In this document: one piece after another, positions 46,401 through 58,369 of the stretch
Numbering within the stretch: the stretch's first letter is position 1
How the letters are laid out: every line of letters starts with the position of its first letter
Notes under the pieces: model-generated
What the model saw: the letters and a program-made list of their open reading frames with translations, nothing else
What the model was told of the DNA's origin: nothing
Database searches by the model: none
Made by a program: the position numbers and the translations under genes
DNA from: Lonicera japonica
Lineage: Eukaryota > Streptophyta > Magnoliopsida > Dipsacales > Caprifoliaceae
Direction: 5' to 3'
Assembly (NCBI GenBank): GCA_021464415.1
Contig: CM038469.1
Location: 24,261,901-24,325,900 of the forward strand
DNA length: 64,000 bases

Positions 46401-49400
46401 TACTATATCATACAAAATGAAATTAATAAAAAAATCTACTTAAATATTAAATTATTCGCCGCTTACATTTGAGTGATGTTGTCAAATTAACTTTACAATT
46501 TTAAAATTATTACCATGTATTGTCGGGAGTAACAAAGAACCGTCAATGGATGGTTCTGCCGGATCTACTGCCGCACTATTCTTCAACAAAAGTTCAACAT
46601 ATCTTTTGTGTCTTGAATTAATAAAAAAAATTAAAAAATTATAATAAAATTAAAAATAAACAATTAAACTTTTACCTGATAAACATCAGTACTACAGAGA
46701 AGTTCAGCGACTTTATCGTACGCATTGATGTTGGACTTCTCCTTCAATACAAACTCCAACATCAAGGGCTACATTGTCACTGCACTGTAAAGACAAATTT
46801 GTACTACGTAATCCCAAACATTCACATGAACTCCAAGCTCGTTGGTGAGATACTTCAAGATGTCTTTTGTATCTTGAATAAATTAAAAAAAAGGTTAAAA
46901 ACTTACAATAAAATTAAAAATAAACAATTAAATTTTTACTTAATAAATATTCGCAATATAAAGAAGTTCGGCGATCTTTATCGTATGCATTGATGCCGAG
47001 CTTCTGCTCCAACACAAACTCCAACATCAAGGGCTACATTATCACAGCAATGTAGGGACAAGTCTGTCCAACATAATCCCAAACATTCATGTCAACTCCA
47101 AGCTCGTTGTTAAGATACTTGAAAAGACGGTAAAATTTGAACTTCTCACAGATAATGAGGCAACTTCATCCCTCTTTGTAGAGGATAAAGCCATTCTGCT
47201 TAAAGGCATCAACTTCATCCGTATTTGATAACAAGATAATTATTGTTAAAAGCCATTAATAACATACATAGTTATATAATATTATATATGCACATATACG
47301 AAAAAAATTTAAATGCATACCCGGCCATTTTACGACTTTTTTTCGTTGTAAAAAATATCCTCCAATGTTTTTTATTACGAAAAAACATCGTAAAAAGATC
47401 TGGTCGATACCAGAAACAGATTCTGCACATGTTTATATATATATTTTAGTATAGATCTACCTTTATATACAAACTTTCTTTTTTTTATAAGTAATGAGTT
47501 GTGATAATATTCGATTCTGAATTTAGAAAACGATCTTTTAATCGTCACTGTTATGGGTTTTATAACATTATTGCTGGGATTCGTATCAATCCAAAATAAC
47601 TGTCTTCATATATTTAATAACCACTTTATCATATCATCTGACTTTATTTTGAGTTAGATTAATACATATGTACGTGTGGTTAACCCTATACAAACATTAT
47701 TAACCTTTGTCACAATCATATAGTTTATTAAATCATACAAAATAAAATTAATAAAAAAAAATATTAAATATTAAATTATTCACCGCTTACTTTTGCGAGA
47801 CGTTGTCAAAGTAAATTTATAATTTTTAAATTGTTAACTTATTTTGCCGTGAATAACGAAGAACAGTCAATAAATGGTTCTTCTGAATTTACCGCCGCAC
47901 TATTCTTCAACAAAAGTTCAACATGTCTTTTGTGTCTTAAATTAATAAAAAAAATTACAATAAAATTAAAAATAAACAATTAAACTTTTACCTGATAAAC
48001 ATCGACAATACAGAGAAGTTCGGCGACCTTCGTACGCATTAAACGTAATCCCAAACATTCACGTCAACTCCAAGCTCGTTGGTGAGATACTTGAAAAGAC
48101 GGTGATGTTTGAACTTCTTGCGGACAGTGAGGCAACTTCATCCATCTTCGTCGAGGACAGAGCCATTCTACTTAAAAGCATCAATTTCATCCCTATTCGT
48201 TAACAAGATAGTAATTGTTAGAATCCATTAATAACATACATAGTTACATAATATTAAATATACACATGTATGAAAATTTTCAAGTGCAAATCGGGCTATT
48301 TTACGACTTTTTTTCGTCGTAAAAAGTATCCTCTAATGTTTTTTTACGACAAAAAACGTCGTAAAAAGTCCCGGTTCGTACCAAAAACGGATTTTGTACA
48401 TTTTATATTTATATTTTTAGCATAGATCTACCCTTATATATTAAAGTTATTTTTTTTATAAATAATAAGTCGCGCTACCATCTAAATCTGATTGTAGAAA
48501 CGATCTTTTGATCATCTTTGTTATTGGTTTTTTCACATTATTGTCGGAGTTTGTATCAATCCAAAACAACTGTGTTCATACATTTAATAACAACTTTACC
48601 ATATCATCTGTCTTTGTTTTGAGTTAGATCAATGCATATATTAGTTTGGTTAACCTGAACAAACATGATCAACCTATGTTACAATAACAAAGTTTACTAT
48701 ATCATACAAAATAAAATTAATAAATAAACCTACTTAAATATTGAATTATTCGCCGCTTACCTTTATGTGATGTTGTCCCAGTAACTTTATCATTTTCAAA
48801 TTATTAGCATGTAATGTCGCGAATAGTAAAGAACCGCTAATAGATGGTTCTGCCGGATTTACTGCCGCAGTATTCTTCAACAAAAGTTCAACATGTCTTT
48901 TTTTTCTTGAATTAATTAAAAAAAAGTTAAAAATTTACAATAAAATTAAAAATAAACAATTGAACTTTTACGTTATAAACATCCGCAATATAGAGAAGTT
49001 CGGCGATCTTCATCGTATGCATTGATGTCGAACTTCTGCTCCAACACAAACTCCAACATCAAGGGGTATATTATCACAACAATGTAGAGACAAGTTTGTC
49101 ATACGTAATCCCAAACATTCATGTCAACTCCAAGCTCGTTATTAAGATACTTGAAAAGACGGTGAAATTTGAGCTTCTCACAGACAATGAGGCAATTTCA
49201 TCACTCTTCATCGAGGACGTAGTCATTCTGCTTAAGGGCATTAATTTCATCCCTATTCATTAATAAGATAGTAATTGTTGAAGACATTAATAACATACAT
49301 AGTAATATAATATTATTTATGCACATGTACAAAAAAAATTAAGTGCGGACCGGGCTATTTTACGACTTTTTTTCGTCGTAAAAAGCATCCTCCAATGTTT

Positions 49401-52400
49401 TTACGACGAAAAAAGTCGTAAAAAGGCCCGGTCGCTACCATAAACAAACTCTAAACTTGCATATATATCTATATTTTTAGTATAGATTTACCTTTATATA
49501 CTAAGGTTACTTTTACTTTATAACTATTTAGTCGCAGTATCATCCAAATCTGATTGTAAAAACGAACTTTTGAGCGTCTTTGTTATGGGTTTTCTAACAT
49601 TGTTGCTAGGATTCATATTAATCCCAAATAATTGTGTTCATATCTTCAATAACAATTTTATCATATCATCTACCTTTTTGTTGAGTTAGATCAACACATA
49701 TGTCAGAGTGGTTAACCCTAAACAAACATGATCATATATCACAATCACAAAGTTTATTAAATCATACAAAATAAAATTAATAAAAAAATCTTCTTAAATA
49801 TTAAATTGTTTGCTACTTACCTTTGCTTGACGTTGTCAAAGTAAATTTAGAATTTTCAAATTCTTAACTTGTATTGCCATGAGTAATGAAGAACAATCAA
49901 TAGATGATTTTGCCGGACTTACCATTATACTATTCTTCAACAAAACTTTAACATGTCGTTTGTGTCTTGAATTAATAAAAAAAAGTTAAAAAATTACAAT
50001 AATATTGAAAATAAATAATTGAAGTTTCACCTAAAAATATTTGTAATATAGAGAAGTTCAGCCATCTTCATTGTACACATTGATGTATGATTTCTACTTC
50101 AATACAAACTCTAACATCAAGGGATACATTGTCATGTCAATGCGGAGACAAGTTTTTTCATGTAATCCCAAATATCAACGTTAACTCGAAACTCGTTGGT
50201 GAGATTCTTGAAAAGACGATGAAGTTTGAGTTTCTTTCAGAGAATGAGGCAACTTCATCCTTTTTTGTCGAGGAGAGCCATTATGTTTAAGGACATCAAC
50301 TTCATCCCTATTTGTTAACAAAATAATAATTTTTATAAGTCATTAATAACATACATAGTTATATAATGTTATATATGCAAATGTACAAAATATTTCAAGT
50401 GCGAATTGGGCTATTTTACAACTTTTTTTCATCGTAAAAGACATCCTCCAATGTTTTTATGACAAAAAAAGCGTTGTAAAACGTCTCAGTCTATTTTAAA
50501 AATGGATTATGCACATGTATATATATATAGTATAGATCTACCTTTATATACTAAGTTTTTTTTTTCTTTATAAGTAATGAGTCGTGGTACCATCCAAATC
50601 TGATTGTAGAAACGATATTTTGATTGCTTTTGTTATTGATTTTTTCACATTATTGCCGGGATTCGTATCAATCCCAAATAACTGTGTTCATACCATTAAT
50701 AACAACTTTATCATATCATTTGTATTTATTTTGAGTTGGATTAACGCATATATTAGTGTGGTTAACCCTAAACAAACATGATCAACTTATGTCATAATCA
50801 CAAAGTTTACTATATCATACAAAATGAAATAAAAAATAAAATCTACTTAAATATTAAATTATTTGTCCCTTACCTTTGAGTGATTTTTGTCAAAATAACT
50901 TAATAATTTTTAAATTGTTAGCATCTAATGTCACGAATAGCAAAGAACTATCAATAGACGGTTCTGCCGAATCTACCGCCGCACTATTCTTCAACAAAAG
51001 TTCAACATGTCTTTTGTGTTTTTAATTAATAAAAAAAGTTAAAAAATTACAATAAAATTGAAAATAAATAATTTAACTTTTACCTGATAAATATCCGCAA
51101 TACAGAGAAGTTCGGCGACTTTTTTCGTACGCATTGATGTAGGGCATCTGCTTCAATACACACTCCAACATCAAGGGGTACATTATCACGGCAATGTGGA
51201 GATAACTCTGTCCCACGTAATTCCAAACAATCACGTCAACTCCATGCTCATTGGTGAGATACTTGAAAAGACGGTGAGGTTTGAGCTTCTTGCGGACAGT
51301 GAAACAACTTTATCCCTCTTCGTCGAGGATAGAGCCATTCTTTTTAAAGACATTAATTTCATCCATATTCGTTAGCAAGATAGTAATTGTTAGAAGTCAT
51401 TAATAACATATATAGTTATATAATATTATATATGCACATGTACAAAAATTTTCAAGTGCGGACTGGGCCATTTTACGACTTTTATTTGTTATAAAAAACA
51501 TCATCCAATGTTTTTACGACCAAAAAAATCGTAAAATGGCTCGGTTCGTACAAAAAATGGACTATGTACATGTATATAGGTATATTTTTAGTATAGATCT
51601 ACCCTTATATACTAAGGTTCTTTTATTTATAAGTAATGAATCGTGGTACCATCCAAATCAGATTGTATAAACGATCTTTTAATCGTCTTTGTTATGGGTT
51701 TGGTCACATTGTTACCGAGATTCGTATCAATTCCAAATAGCCGTGTTTATACTTTCAATAACAATTTTATCATATTATCTGTCTTTGTTTTGAGTTTGAT
51801 TAACGCATATGTTAGTGTGGTTAACCCCAAACAAACGTAATCAACCTATGTCATAATCACAAAGTTTACTATATCATACAAAATGAAATTAATAAAAAAA
51901 ATACTTAAATATTAAATTATTTACCGCTTACCTTTGAGTGATGTTGTCAAAGTAACTCTAAAATTTTTAAATTGTTAGCAAGTATTGTTGGGAATAGCGA
52001 AGAACCGTCAATAGATGGTTTTGCTGGATCTATTACCGCACTATTCTTTAACAAAATTTCAATATGTCTTTTGTATCTTGAATTATTAAAAAAAAGGTCT
52101 AAAAATTACAATAAAATTAAAAATACATAATTGAACTTTTACCTAATAAACATCCGCAATACAGAGAAGTTCGGCGACCTTTATCATACGTATTGATGTC
52201 GGGTTTCCACTTCAATACAAACTCCAACATCAAGGGATACGTTGTCATAATAATGTGGAGACAAGTTTGTACCATGTAATCCCAAACATTCACGTCAACT
52301 CCAAGCTCATTGATAAGATACTTGAAAAGACGATGAAGTTTGAGCTTCGTGCAGACAGTGAGGCAACTTCATCCCTTTTTGTCTAGAACAGAGCCATTCT

Positions 52401-52420
52401 GCTTAAGGGCATTAAATGTG
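43480..52420 (-). repeat. Tandem array of ankyrin-like exon units, about nine copies of ~1.06 kb
   Basis: Anchor words CTCCAAGCTCGTT (on +) and the paired hairpin recur with a spacing of about 1,055-1,062 bp in most units. On - each unit encodes pieces close to ankyrin repeats. One reads LTNELGVDVNVWDYVGQ, then TCLHIAV, then MLEFVLKQKSDINAYD, and ends at a GTAAAAG donor. The other reads HVELLLKNSAAVD, then LFATLHANNLKMIKLL, and ends at a GTAAGCGG donor. Most copies carry stops or shifts, so this looks like a dead or exon-duplicated ankyrin gene rather than a working one. A 3.3-kb block is duplicated within it. One unit (46680-46870) is shortened and lacks the hairpin. Confidence 0.75.
44024..51537. 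repeat. Recurrent paired hairpins, TTTTACGAC...GTCGTAAAA
   Basis: Eight copies of two adjacent hairpins lie at 44024-44095, 44939-45008, 46001-46070, 47327-47397, 48299-48368, 49357-49424, 50412-50482 and 51471-51537. The best, at 49357-49424, has TTTTACGAC/GTCGTAAAA arms twice, separated by GCATCCTCCAATG. Similar ACGAC-rich stems occur under the ends of plant CACTA transposons, but no CACTA terminus is found here. The span given covers all copies, not continuous sequence. Confidence 0.75.
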
Positions 52421-52864
52421 TCTGAAACAATATACACCAAGATTGCTTTCATCGTTATATATATGCATGCAGAATATACATTTTTTAAAGAAAGCAAAAG
52501 AATGAGAAGCTTTGTAGGTGTACATGTACATGCACTCATATATGTCTATATAATAAGAGGCAATAGTTTTTGAATCTTAAATATGTACAAAGGACAAACG
52601 ATTATGTGGCTGAGATTTTTTAATATGTTTCTTGAATGGTTGATTATGTGTATATAGAGAAACAATATACACAAAAATTGTTTTCATTATTATGTATATA
52701 ACAAGGGCAATGATTTTTGAATGTTAAAAAATGTATAAGGGATAAATAATTATGTGACTAAAATTTAAGATAATTTTTGAATAGTTGATAGCGCGCACGG
52801 GTGATGACTTAGTATGTATACATAAACATCTCTTAAACAATATAAAAACAGATTGTTTTCACTA
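52421..52864. other. AT-rich intergenic with diverged short repeats
   Basis: The phrase AAACAATATACAC...GTTTTCAT recurs near 52428, 52660 and 52835 with spacing around 190-230 bp. No gene is seen. Confidence 0.5.
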
Positions 52865-52872
52865 CTATATAC

Positions 52873-55800
52873 CAATATTTTAAAAATTGCTAAGCGCTCC
52901 TAGGTCGGCGAGGGGGGGCTTAGCGCCTAAGGGATTAATCGGTCAAATGATTTTTTATTAAAAATATTATTTTAAATAACATAATACTAACAAAACACAA
53001 TATACCTTTCAAATTAACATTAATTTTCTAACATACAAGTATCCAACCAATAAAACATGCATTCCAAAAACAAAATAAACAAGTTCAAACAATCAAACCC
53101 AAATGAACATCCCAAAATACAAGTCCAAACTTTAAAAGCATATATAAATAAATAAAATTAGCAAAAAGAAAATAATTAAATTAAACTAATGTTCTAGGCT
53201 TCTAGTTCTTCTTCTCCATATCCTTCTGAGACCTTCTTCTCATTGGACTCAAAATCAAACTCTTCATTTTCTTCTTCTTTCGATTCATCCTCCGACACAA
53301 AATCTTCTTCATGAAGTTCTTTAACTTCAATATTTCTAGCACTTCTTTTGGGCTCTAGCACACTATCAGCGCACTTGTTTCTCCAATTATTTCGCAAGTA
53401 AGGTCGGAACCGGGAAAAAGTTCTTCATCATCACCACCTTCTACTATCCATCTTTGTGCTTTACTAGCGTCACTTGCTAGTAATACATCAACATCTTTCT
53501 ACTTCAACTTTTTCTTCTTATTGATAAGTTTGGAATTAAATTGAACATAAACTAGATTGTTTAACCTTGTTGCATCTAGTCTATTTCTCTTCTTGGCATG
53601 TATCTACATAAATTGGGAAAAAAAATGGGAGAAAAGTATTAGTATGGTACTAGTTTATATTCAAAGCTTTTTTAAAGTTATTTTAAACAAAACTACTAAA
53701 GTCACTTACTCCTTCACAAGTACTCTAATTTCTCTCACACCTGGATGAACTAACAGTCAACGAAAGAATCCTTAAAGCCATATTTTGCAAGTGAGGTACT
53801 CCATTGTCATAGATAGTCCACCATCTAACTAGTCATTAAAGAAAGCTACTTAATAACAAACTAACATTTATACAATTAAATAAAAGTGTAAAGTGAAGAA
53901 TATTCATACTCGGATCAAATTTGTTAGCATTTTTGGCACATCTCGATGCCGCCAATTGTTTTCCAAAGCTACCATATTTTTTCAAATACTTCCATATCTC
54001 CACATTGCTAGCTTCAACTTGAATTTTATAATCATCCCCATAGATAGTTTCAACACAAGCTAAAAATGAATTTATGACAATCAGGTCTTTTTTATGTTAG
54101 CATCTTTGACGAAATAATATGGATTCAACAAGTAGGCCACCACGTGTAATGGAGTATAAAGTCAAACTTATGATCTTGCATCAATAATAGCTAGGATTGG
54201 ACGATAGTTAGTCTCCACATTCTTGAATGCATCCTTGATATCTTCTTTTGCTTGTTTTAGCTCTCCATATAAAAAGCCCATAGCCGGTTTCCTATCCCCA
54301 TCGACAAGGCGAAGCACCTTTATTAAAGGGTCAAACACCTTCAAGCACAAAGTCACCCCATTTCAAAAGGCCAAACTTAAGACGGTGGCACTTAAAACTT
54401 TCCCTTTTACTTGTTTCAACCATTTACAATTTGCACACTCATCACTAGTAAACATTAGACGTAACTTTTCTTTCTTTTCCATTAGACTTTGTAAAGTAAG
54501 AAAAGAAGTATCAAATCGTGTAACTCTCGGCCTAACAATACCCCTTTTTTTGTAAACTTCTTCATAAGTGCCAAAGTCTTGCGATATGCATAAATGAAGA
54601 TGGTTAATGCCTTTGCCTTTTCAATCACACCTTTAAACCTTGGTTGCTTGTCAATTCCTTCAAGCATAAGGTTCAACGTGTGAGTGGCACAAGAAGTTCA
54701 AAAAATGGCTGCCTCTTTGCTTTTATTAACTCCGTCGCAGCCATATTGTTCGAGGTATTGTCGGTTACCATTTGAACAACATATTGTTGGCCAATTTCAT
54801 CAATAAATTTATTAACATATTCAAAAATATACTTCCCCGTGTACACCTCTTCCAAGTCTTCCTTAGAAGAAAGAAAAGTAGTGCCTTCTTTGCAATTGAC
54901 ATATAAATTCATGATACTCATTCTCTTTCTATCACTCCAAGCATCGATCATTATTGAACAACCATTCACTTTCCATTATTCTTATTGTTTTTTTAAGTGA
55001 CTTTTTTTGTTCTTTCTACCTCTTCCTTTAGTAATTGCTCTCTTAAAAGGTATTGACTTAGAGGTTGGTAACCCAGGCCAAATTGACCAACCGCTTCACA
55101 AAATCTTTTGAAACTATCGTATCAATTGCATGAAAAGGAATCCCAGACTCATACACCCATTTAGCTAGATGTTTATGCACACTATGTGTTCTCTCCTTAA
55201 AAAGATGCTCATTAATGTTTTATTGCCGCATCTTCTTCCCTTGATCCATAGAAGAATTGGGATTTATAGTAAATGTAAATTTATCAATTGGCTCAAAGAA
55301 GTGCAAATTTTTCCTTGATCCCATTCCCACCTCTTCTCCATCTCCTTCATCAATAATGTTTACCTCTTCCCTCGTTTCTGATTCAAGTTTTCTCTTCTCC
55401 ATCGTCTTAATTTTTGATTTATTTAAGTCATTTAGGCACCTTTCTTTATCTTCTTTAGTTGACCTAGGGCACTTGGATACGTTTCTTTTAACGTGAGCAA
55501 TATGTTGTTTGATCCTATATACCCTTCCATTCATTTCCTTCCCACACAGTTTACATTTTACCTTATCCTTATTGACTAGATTTATCAATGTTCCATAATC
55601 CCAACCAATATTATCTGAATCACTTTTTAAAAAGGTCTCGCCTTAGCCGATGTTGAATTAGAGGCAGCGGATGATATTGAATTCATGCTACACAAATAAT
55701 AACAATTTTATAACCTAATAACATACTTACATACATAAACAAAATAGTGTATGGACTAAAAATGTGGTATTTTTTACGAAATTTGGTATTTTTATTTTTG

Positions 55801-56336
55801 ACAAAATTTGCTACAAAACAATACTCAAACTTATATTTTTTTTTACAAAATTTGGTGTTTTTAACCTAATAATATATTAAATAAGTGTTAAAAATAATTT
55901 ATAACATCTCAAATTAACAACTTTGATATCAAAATAACAATAATAAAAAAAATTAAAAAAAGATAACTAACCTTATGGTTTAAAAAAGTAGGGGCATAGG
56001 GCTTGACTGTGCCACTGTGGAAAGACAGAGAGAAGGCTTGACGGAGCAGTGTGGACAGCTCGGAGAAGAGAGGAGAGAAGAGTCGGAGAGGGAGATTGGA
56101 GACTGAGAGGAGGATGATAAGGAGAATGAAATTAGGTCGACTGAATGAGAACCTTAAGGCTTAAACGTGTTTTTTTCACATGAATGATGAAACAACGTCG
56201 TTTTGAAGGGAAAAAATGGGGGCAAAATCGGCACCTAATCCACACCTAATCACCCTGGCACTTAAACACAAACGATTAGCCCTAGGCCGGGCTGGGGAGC
56301 AACGATTTTTGCCTAGGCGCGATTTTTAGAACATTG
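52873..56336 (-). mobile_element. hAT transposon, 3.46 kb, minus strand
   Basis: Inverted ends CAATATTTTAAAAATTGC (left) and CAATGTTCTAAAAATCGC (right, reversed), with CCTAGG-rich sub-ends. Flanks CTATATAC (52865-52872) and TTATATAC (56337-56344) form an 8-bp target duplication with one mismatch. It encloses a transposase relic with a BED finger and DUF659 on -. It is inactive because the transposase frame is broken. Confidence 0.85.
53194..55686 (-). pseudogene. hAT transposase relic (BED finger, DUF659, acidic tail)
   Basis: On - the start is near 55686 (MNSISSAASNS). After a frame break comes the BED-type finger VKCKLCGKEMNGRVYRIKQH (55588-55220), which binds the transposon ends. The DUF659 core follows at 54969-54673 (CSIMIDAWSDRKRMSIMN, VVQMVTDNTSNNMAA). 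Then come 54676-54482 (NLMLEGIDKQPRFKGVIEKA) and 54356-54168 (VLRLVDGDRKPAMGFLYGEL). The C-terminus (53397-53194) is Glu-rich after the expected dimerisation region. The RNase-H-like catalytic fold is split over several frames. Confidence 0.8.
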
Positions 56337-56344
56337 TTATATAC

Positions 56345-57090
56345 ACACTTATTATGTGTGTAACATGCATTAAATAGTTCTTGTATTATTTATCTATATA
56401 TTAATAAATATAAATGTAAAAAAAAACCTAACGATTTCGATTACATGATGAAAATAAAATGAATTTTTGTTTATTATAGAAATAAACAACTGGTTTTGAA
56501 TTTGTTTGGCAAATTAACATGACAATGGTTTAACAATTACCAAATAATGACAAGATCTCAACCACATGTCATTAATCCTTCGAGAAATTGGGGAATAAGG
56601 CTAGATCTAACGGTAAAAAGTTGTGAAGAAAAATTCAAATGAGAAAAAAGGCTGTTCATAAAAGCGATTTCGAATTAATATTTTTACCTTTAATTTTCTT
56701 CTTAGATTCCGAAGGAAAGTGTAGTAGAGAATTCCTTATGGCATTGAAAAAATCGACCGTCTCATGATCTGCCATTGGTTCCTATGAGTTCGAGGAGAAT
56801 CGCTAAGAAAATTGCTCCATAATTTAGCGGCGTCACTATAAGGGAGAGTTCTTTAGGGTTTCGTTTTAACTAGGTCGATTCATTTTAGCCACTCCTTTTG
56901 GTTTCAAAATAAAATTAGTTCTTGTTCCGTTTAGCTACTATTCTTCCTAGTTCACTTAGTATAAATGGAAAAAAACTCTACTGCTTTGGTTTACATTTTT
57001 TTTTCTTGTCTTTTTTCTTAATTAATTTTTCTTTTTTGTATTAAATTTATTGAATCATATTTTTGCGTGTATAGATGTTTAAGTTAAAAA
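56345..57090. other. Intergenic, no gene seen
   Basis: AT-rich sequence with poly-T runs. It contains no open frame of note and no transposon end that I can define. Confidence 0.55.
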
Positions 57091-57815
57091 TATTTTGTAA
57101 CAACCCGTATTTCCATTTCATTGCATTGACTCTCATTCGTCCACTCATTTCACCTCGGGTGGTGAAATCTTGACTCGGAGAGCCTCATAATGTTCTAGTA
57201 CCTTGTAATAGTCATATTAGCCTCCTTCCACTCATGTGAGTGATTGTTTAGTGATTCGGGTGGTTTGAATTGGTTTCGGTTTGTAAATCATGAGTTTTGG
57301 CCTTACGCGATTCTTCATTTTTAGCCAACTTTGGAGCATCATAACTTTCTCGCCTTTTATCTAATTTAGGTGCCGTTTGTTTTTATTTCTAGGTTTCATA
57401 CCATTCTACAACTTTTGTGTTTTGACTGAAGTTCAATTTGCACTTCTCGTTGGTCAAAACAAGGCCCGAAGTAGGCCCATCGCTAAATTATGTTCGTTCG
57501 GTAGCGCTTTGGCAGAGCACTGTCTCCGAAAATTTTTTGAGAATAATCCATCCAAAATTTTGGAAAATTTCCTCTTAGGAAGTTGTAGATCTTTGAAATA
57601 TCTTTCTGCGGTCATAAAGATCACTCCAATAGGAGTTTTGAACGAAAAGTTATGGCAAAATTACGAACATTGGTCCAGAAATGCAAAGGTATAGCGCAGA
57701 CCGGTATGGCCTGTAACGACCCGGTCCCACCTCAGTACGATATTGTCCGCTCTGGGTAGCGTCCTAGCCAGGCCTCAGCCCCAGGACATCTACCCTCACG
57801 GCTTTGTTTCTAGGA

Positions 57816-57915
57816 GCTCACGACCAACTTCCCAGAGGGTCACCCATCCTGGGATTGCTCTGGTCCACTACTCACTTAACTTCGGAGTTCTTATGGGATC
57901 CGAAGCTAGTGAGCT
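57816..57915 (-). repeat. 5S rRNA-like block in Cassandra 3' LTR
   Basis: On - the block reads GGATCCCATAAGAACTCCGA, then AGTTAAGTGAGTAGTGG, then GGATGGGTGACCCTCTGGGA. This is the 5S rRNA core with its internal RNA polymerase III control region. It is the diagnostic part of Cassandra and not a genuine 5S gene. Confidence 0.9.
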
Positions 57916-58095
57916 ACCTAAAAGGTCTCGTACTTAATTAGCGACCATATCTTACTTATATGGGTCTCCAAGGATCCCCCAACTTCCGGTGTGGGATGCC
58001 CCCTTTGAGCTACCATTCCTCCACACAAGGGAGTACTCATCGCTCGAGCTACCATACCTCCACACAAGGGAGTACTCATCACTCAGAGCGTCACA

Positions 58096-58165
58096 TCCTT
58101 CCCCTCAAGGGAATCGACGTCCTCGTCGACACACTGTACTCTGTGAGGTCCGCTCTGATACCATT
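58096..58165 (-). other. Cassandra interior: primer site and polypurine tract
   Basis: On - TGGTATCAGAGC (58163-58152) is the initiator tRNA-Met primer site, 2 bp after the 5' LTR. CTTGAGGGGAAGGA ends at 58096 directly before the 3' LTR and serves as the purine tract. No coding capacity exists in the 70 bp. Confidence 0.9.
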
Positions 58166-58269
58166 TGTAACAACCAGGTCCCACTTCAGTACGATATTGT
58201 CCGTTCTGGGTAGTGTCCTAGCCAGGCCTCAGCCCCAGGACATTTACCCTCACGGCTTTGTTTCTGGGA

Positions 58270-58369
58270 GCTCACGACCAGCTTCCCAGGGGGTCACCCA
58301 TCCTGGGATTGCTCTAGTCCACTACTCACTTAACTTCGGAGTTCTTATGGGATCCGAAGCCAGTGAGCT
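58270..58369 (-). repeat. 5S rRNA-like block in Cassandra 5' LTR
   Basis: The second copy of the 5S core, with the same words as 57816-57915 and a few differences such as GGGGG for GAGGG. On - it lies in the 5' LTR and would supply the transcription signal. Confidence 0.9.

Noticed and set aside
57816..58369. 5S rRNA genes
   Set aside because: The 5S-like blocks lie within the LTRs of a Cassandra TRIM and are incomplete.
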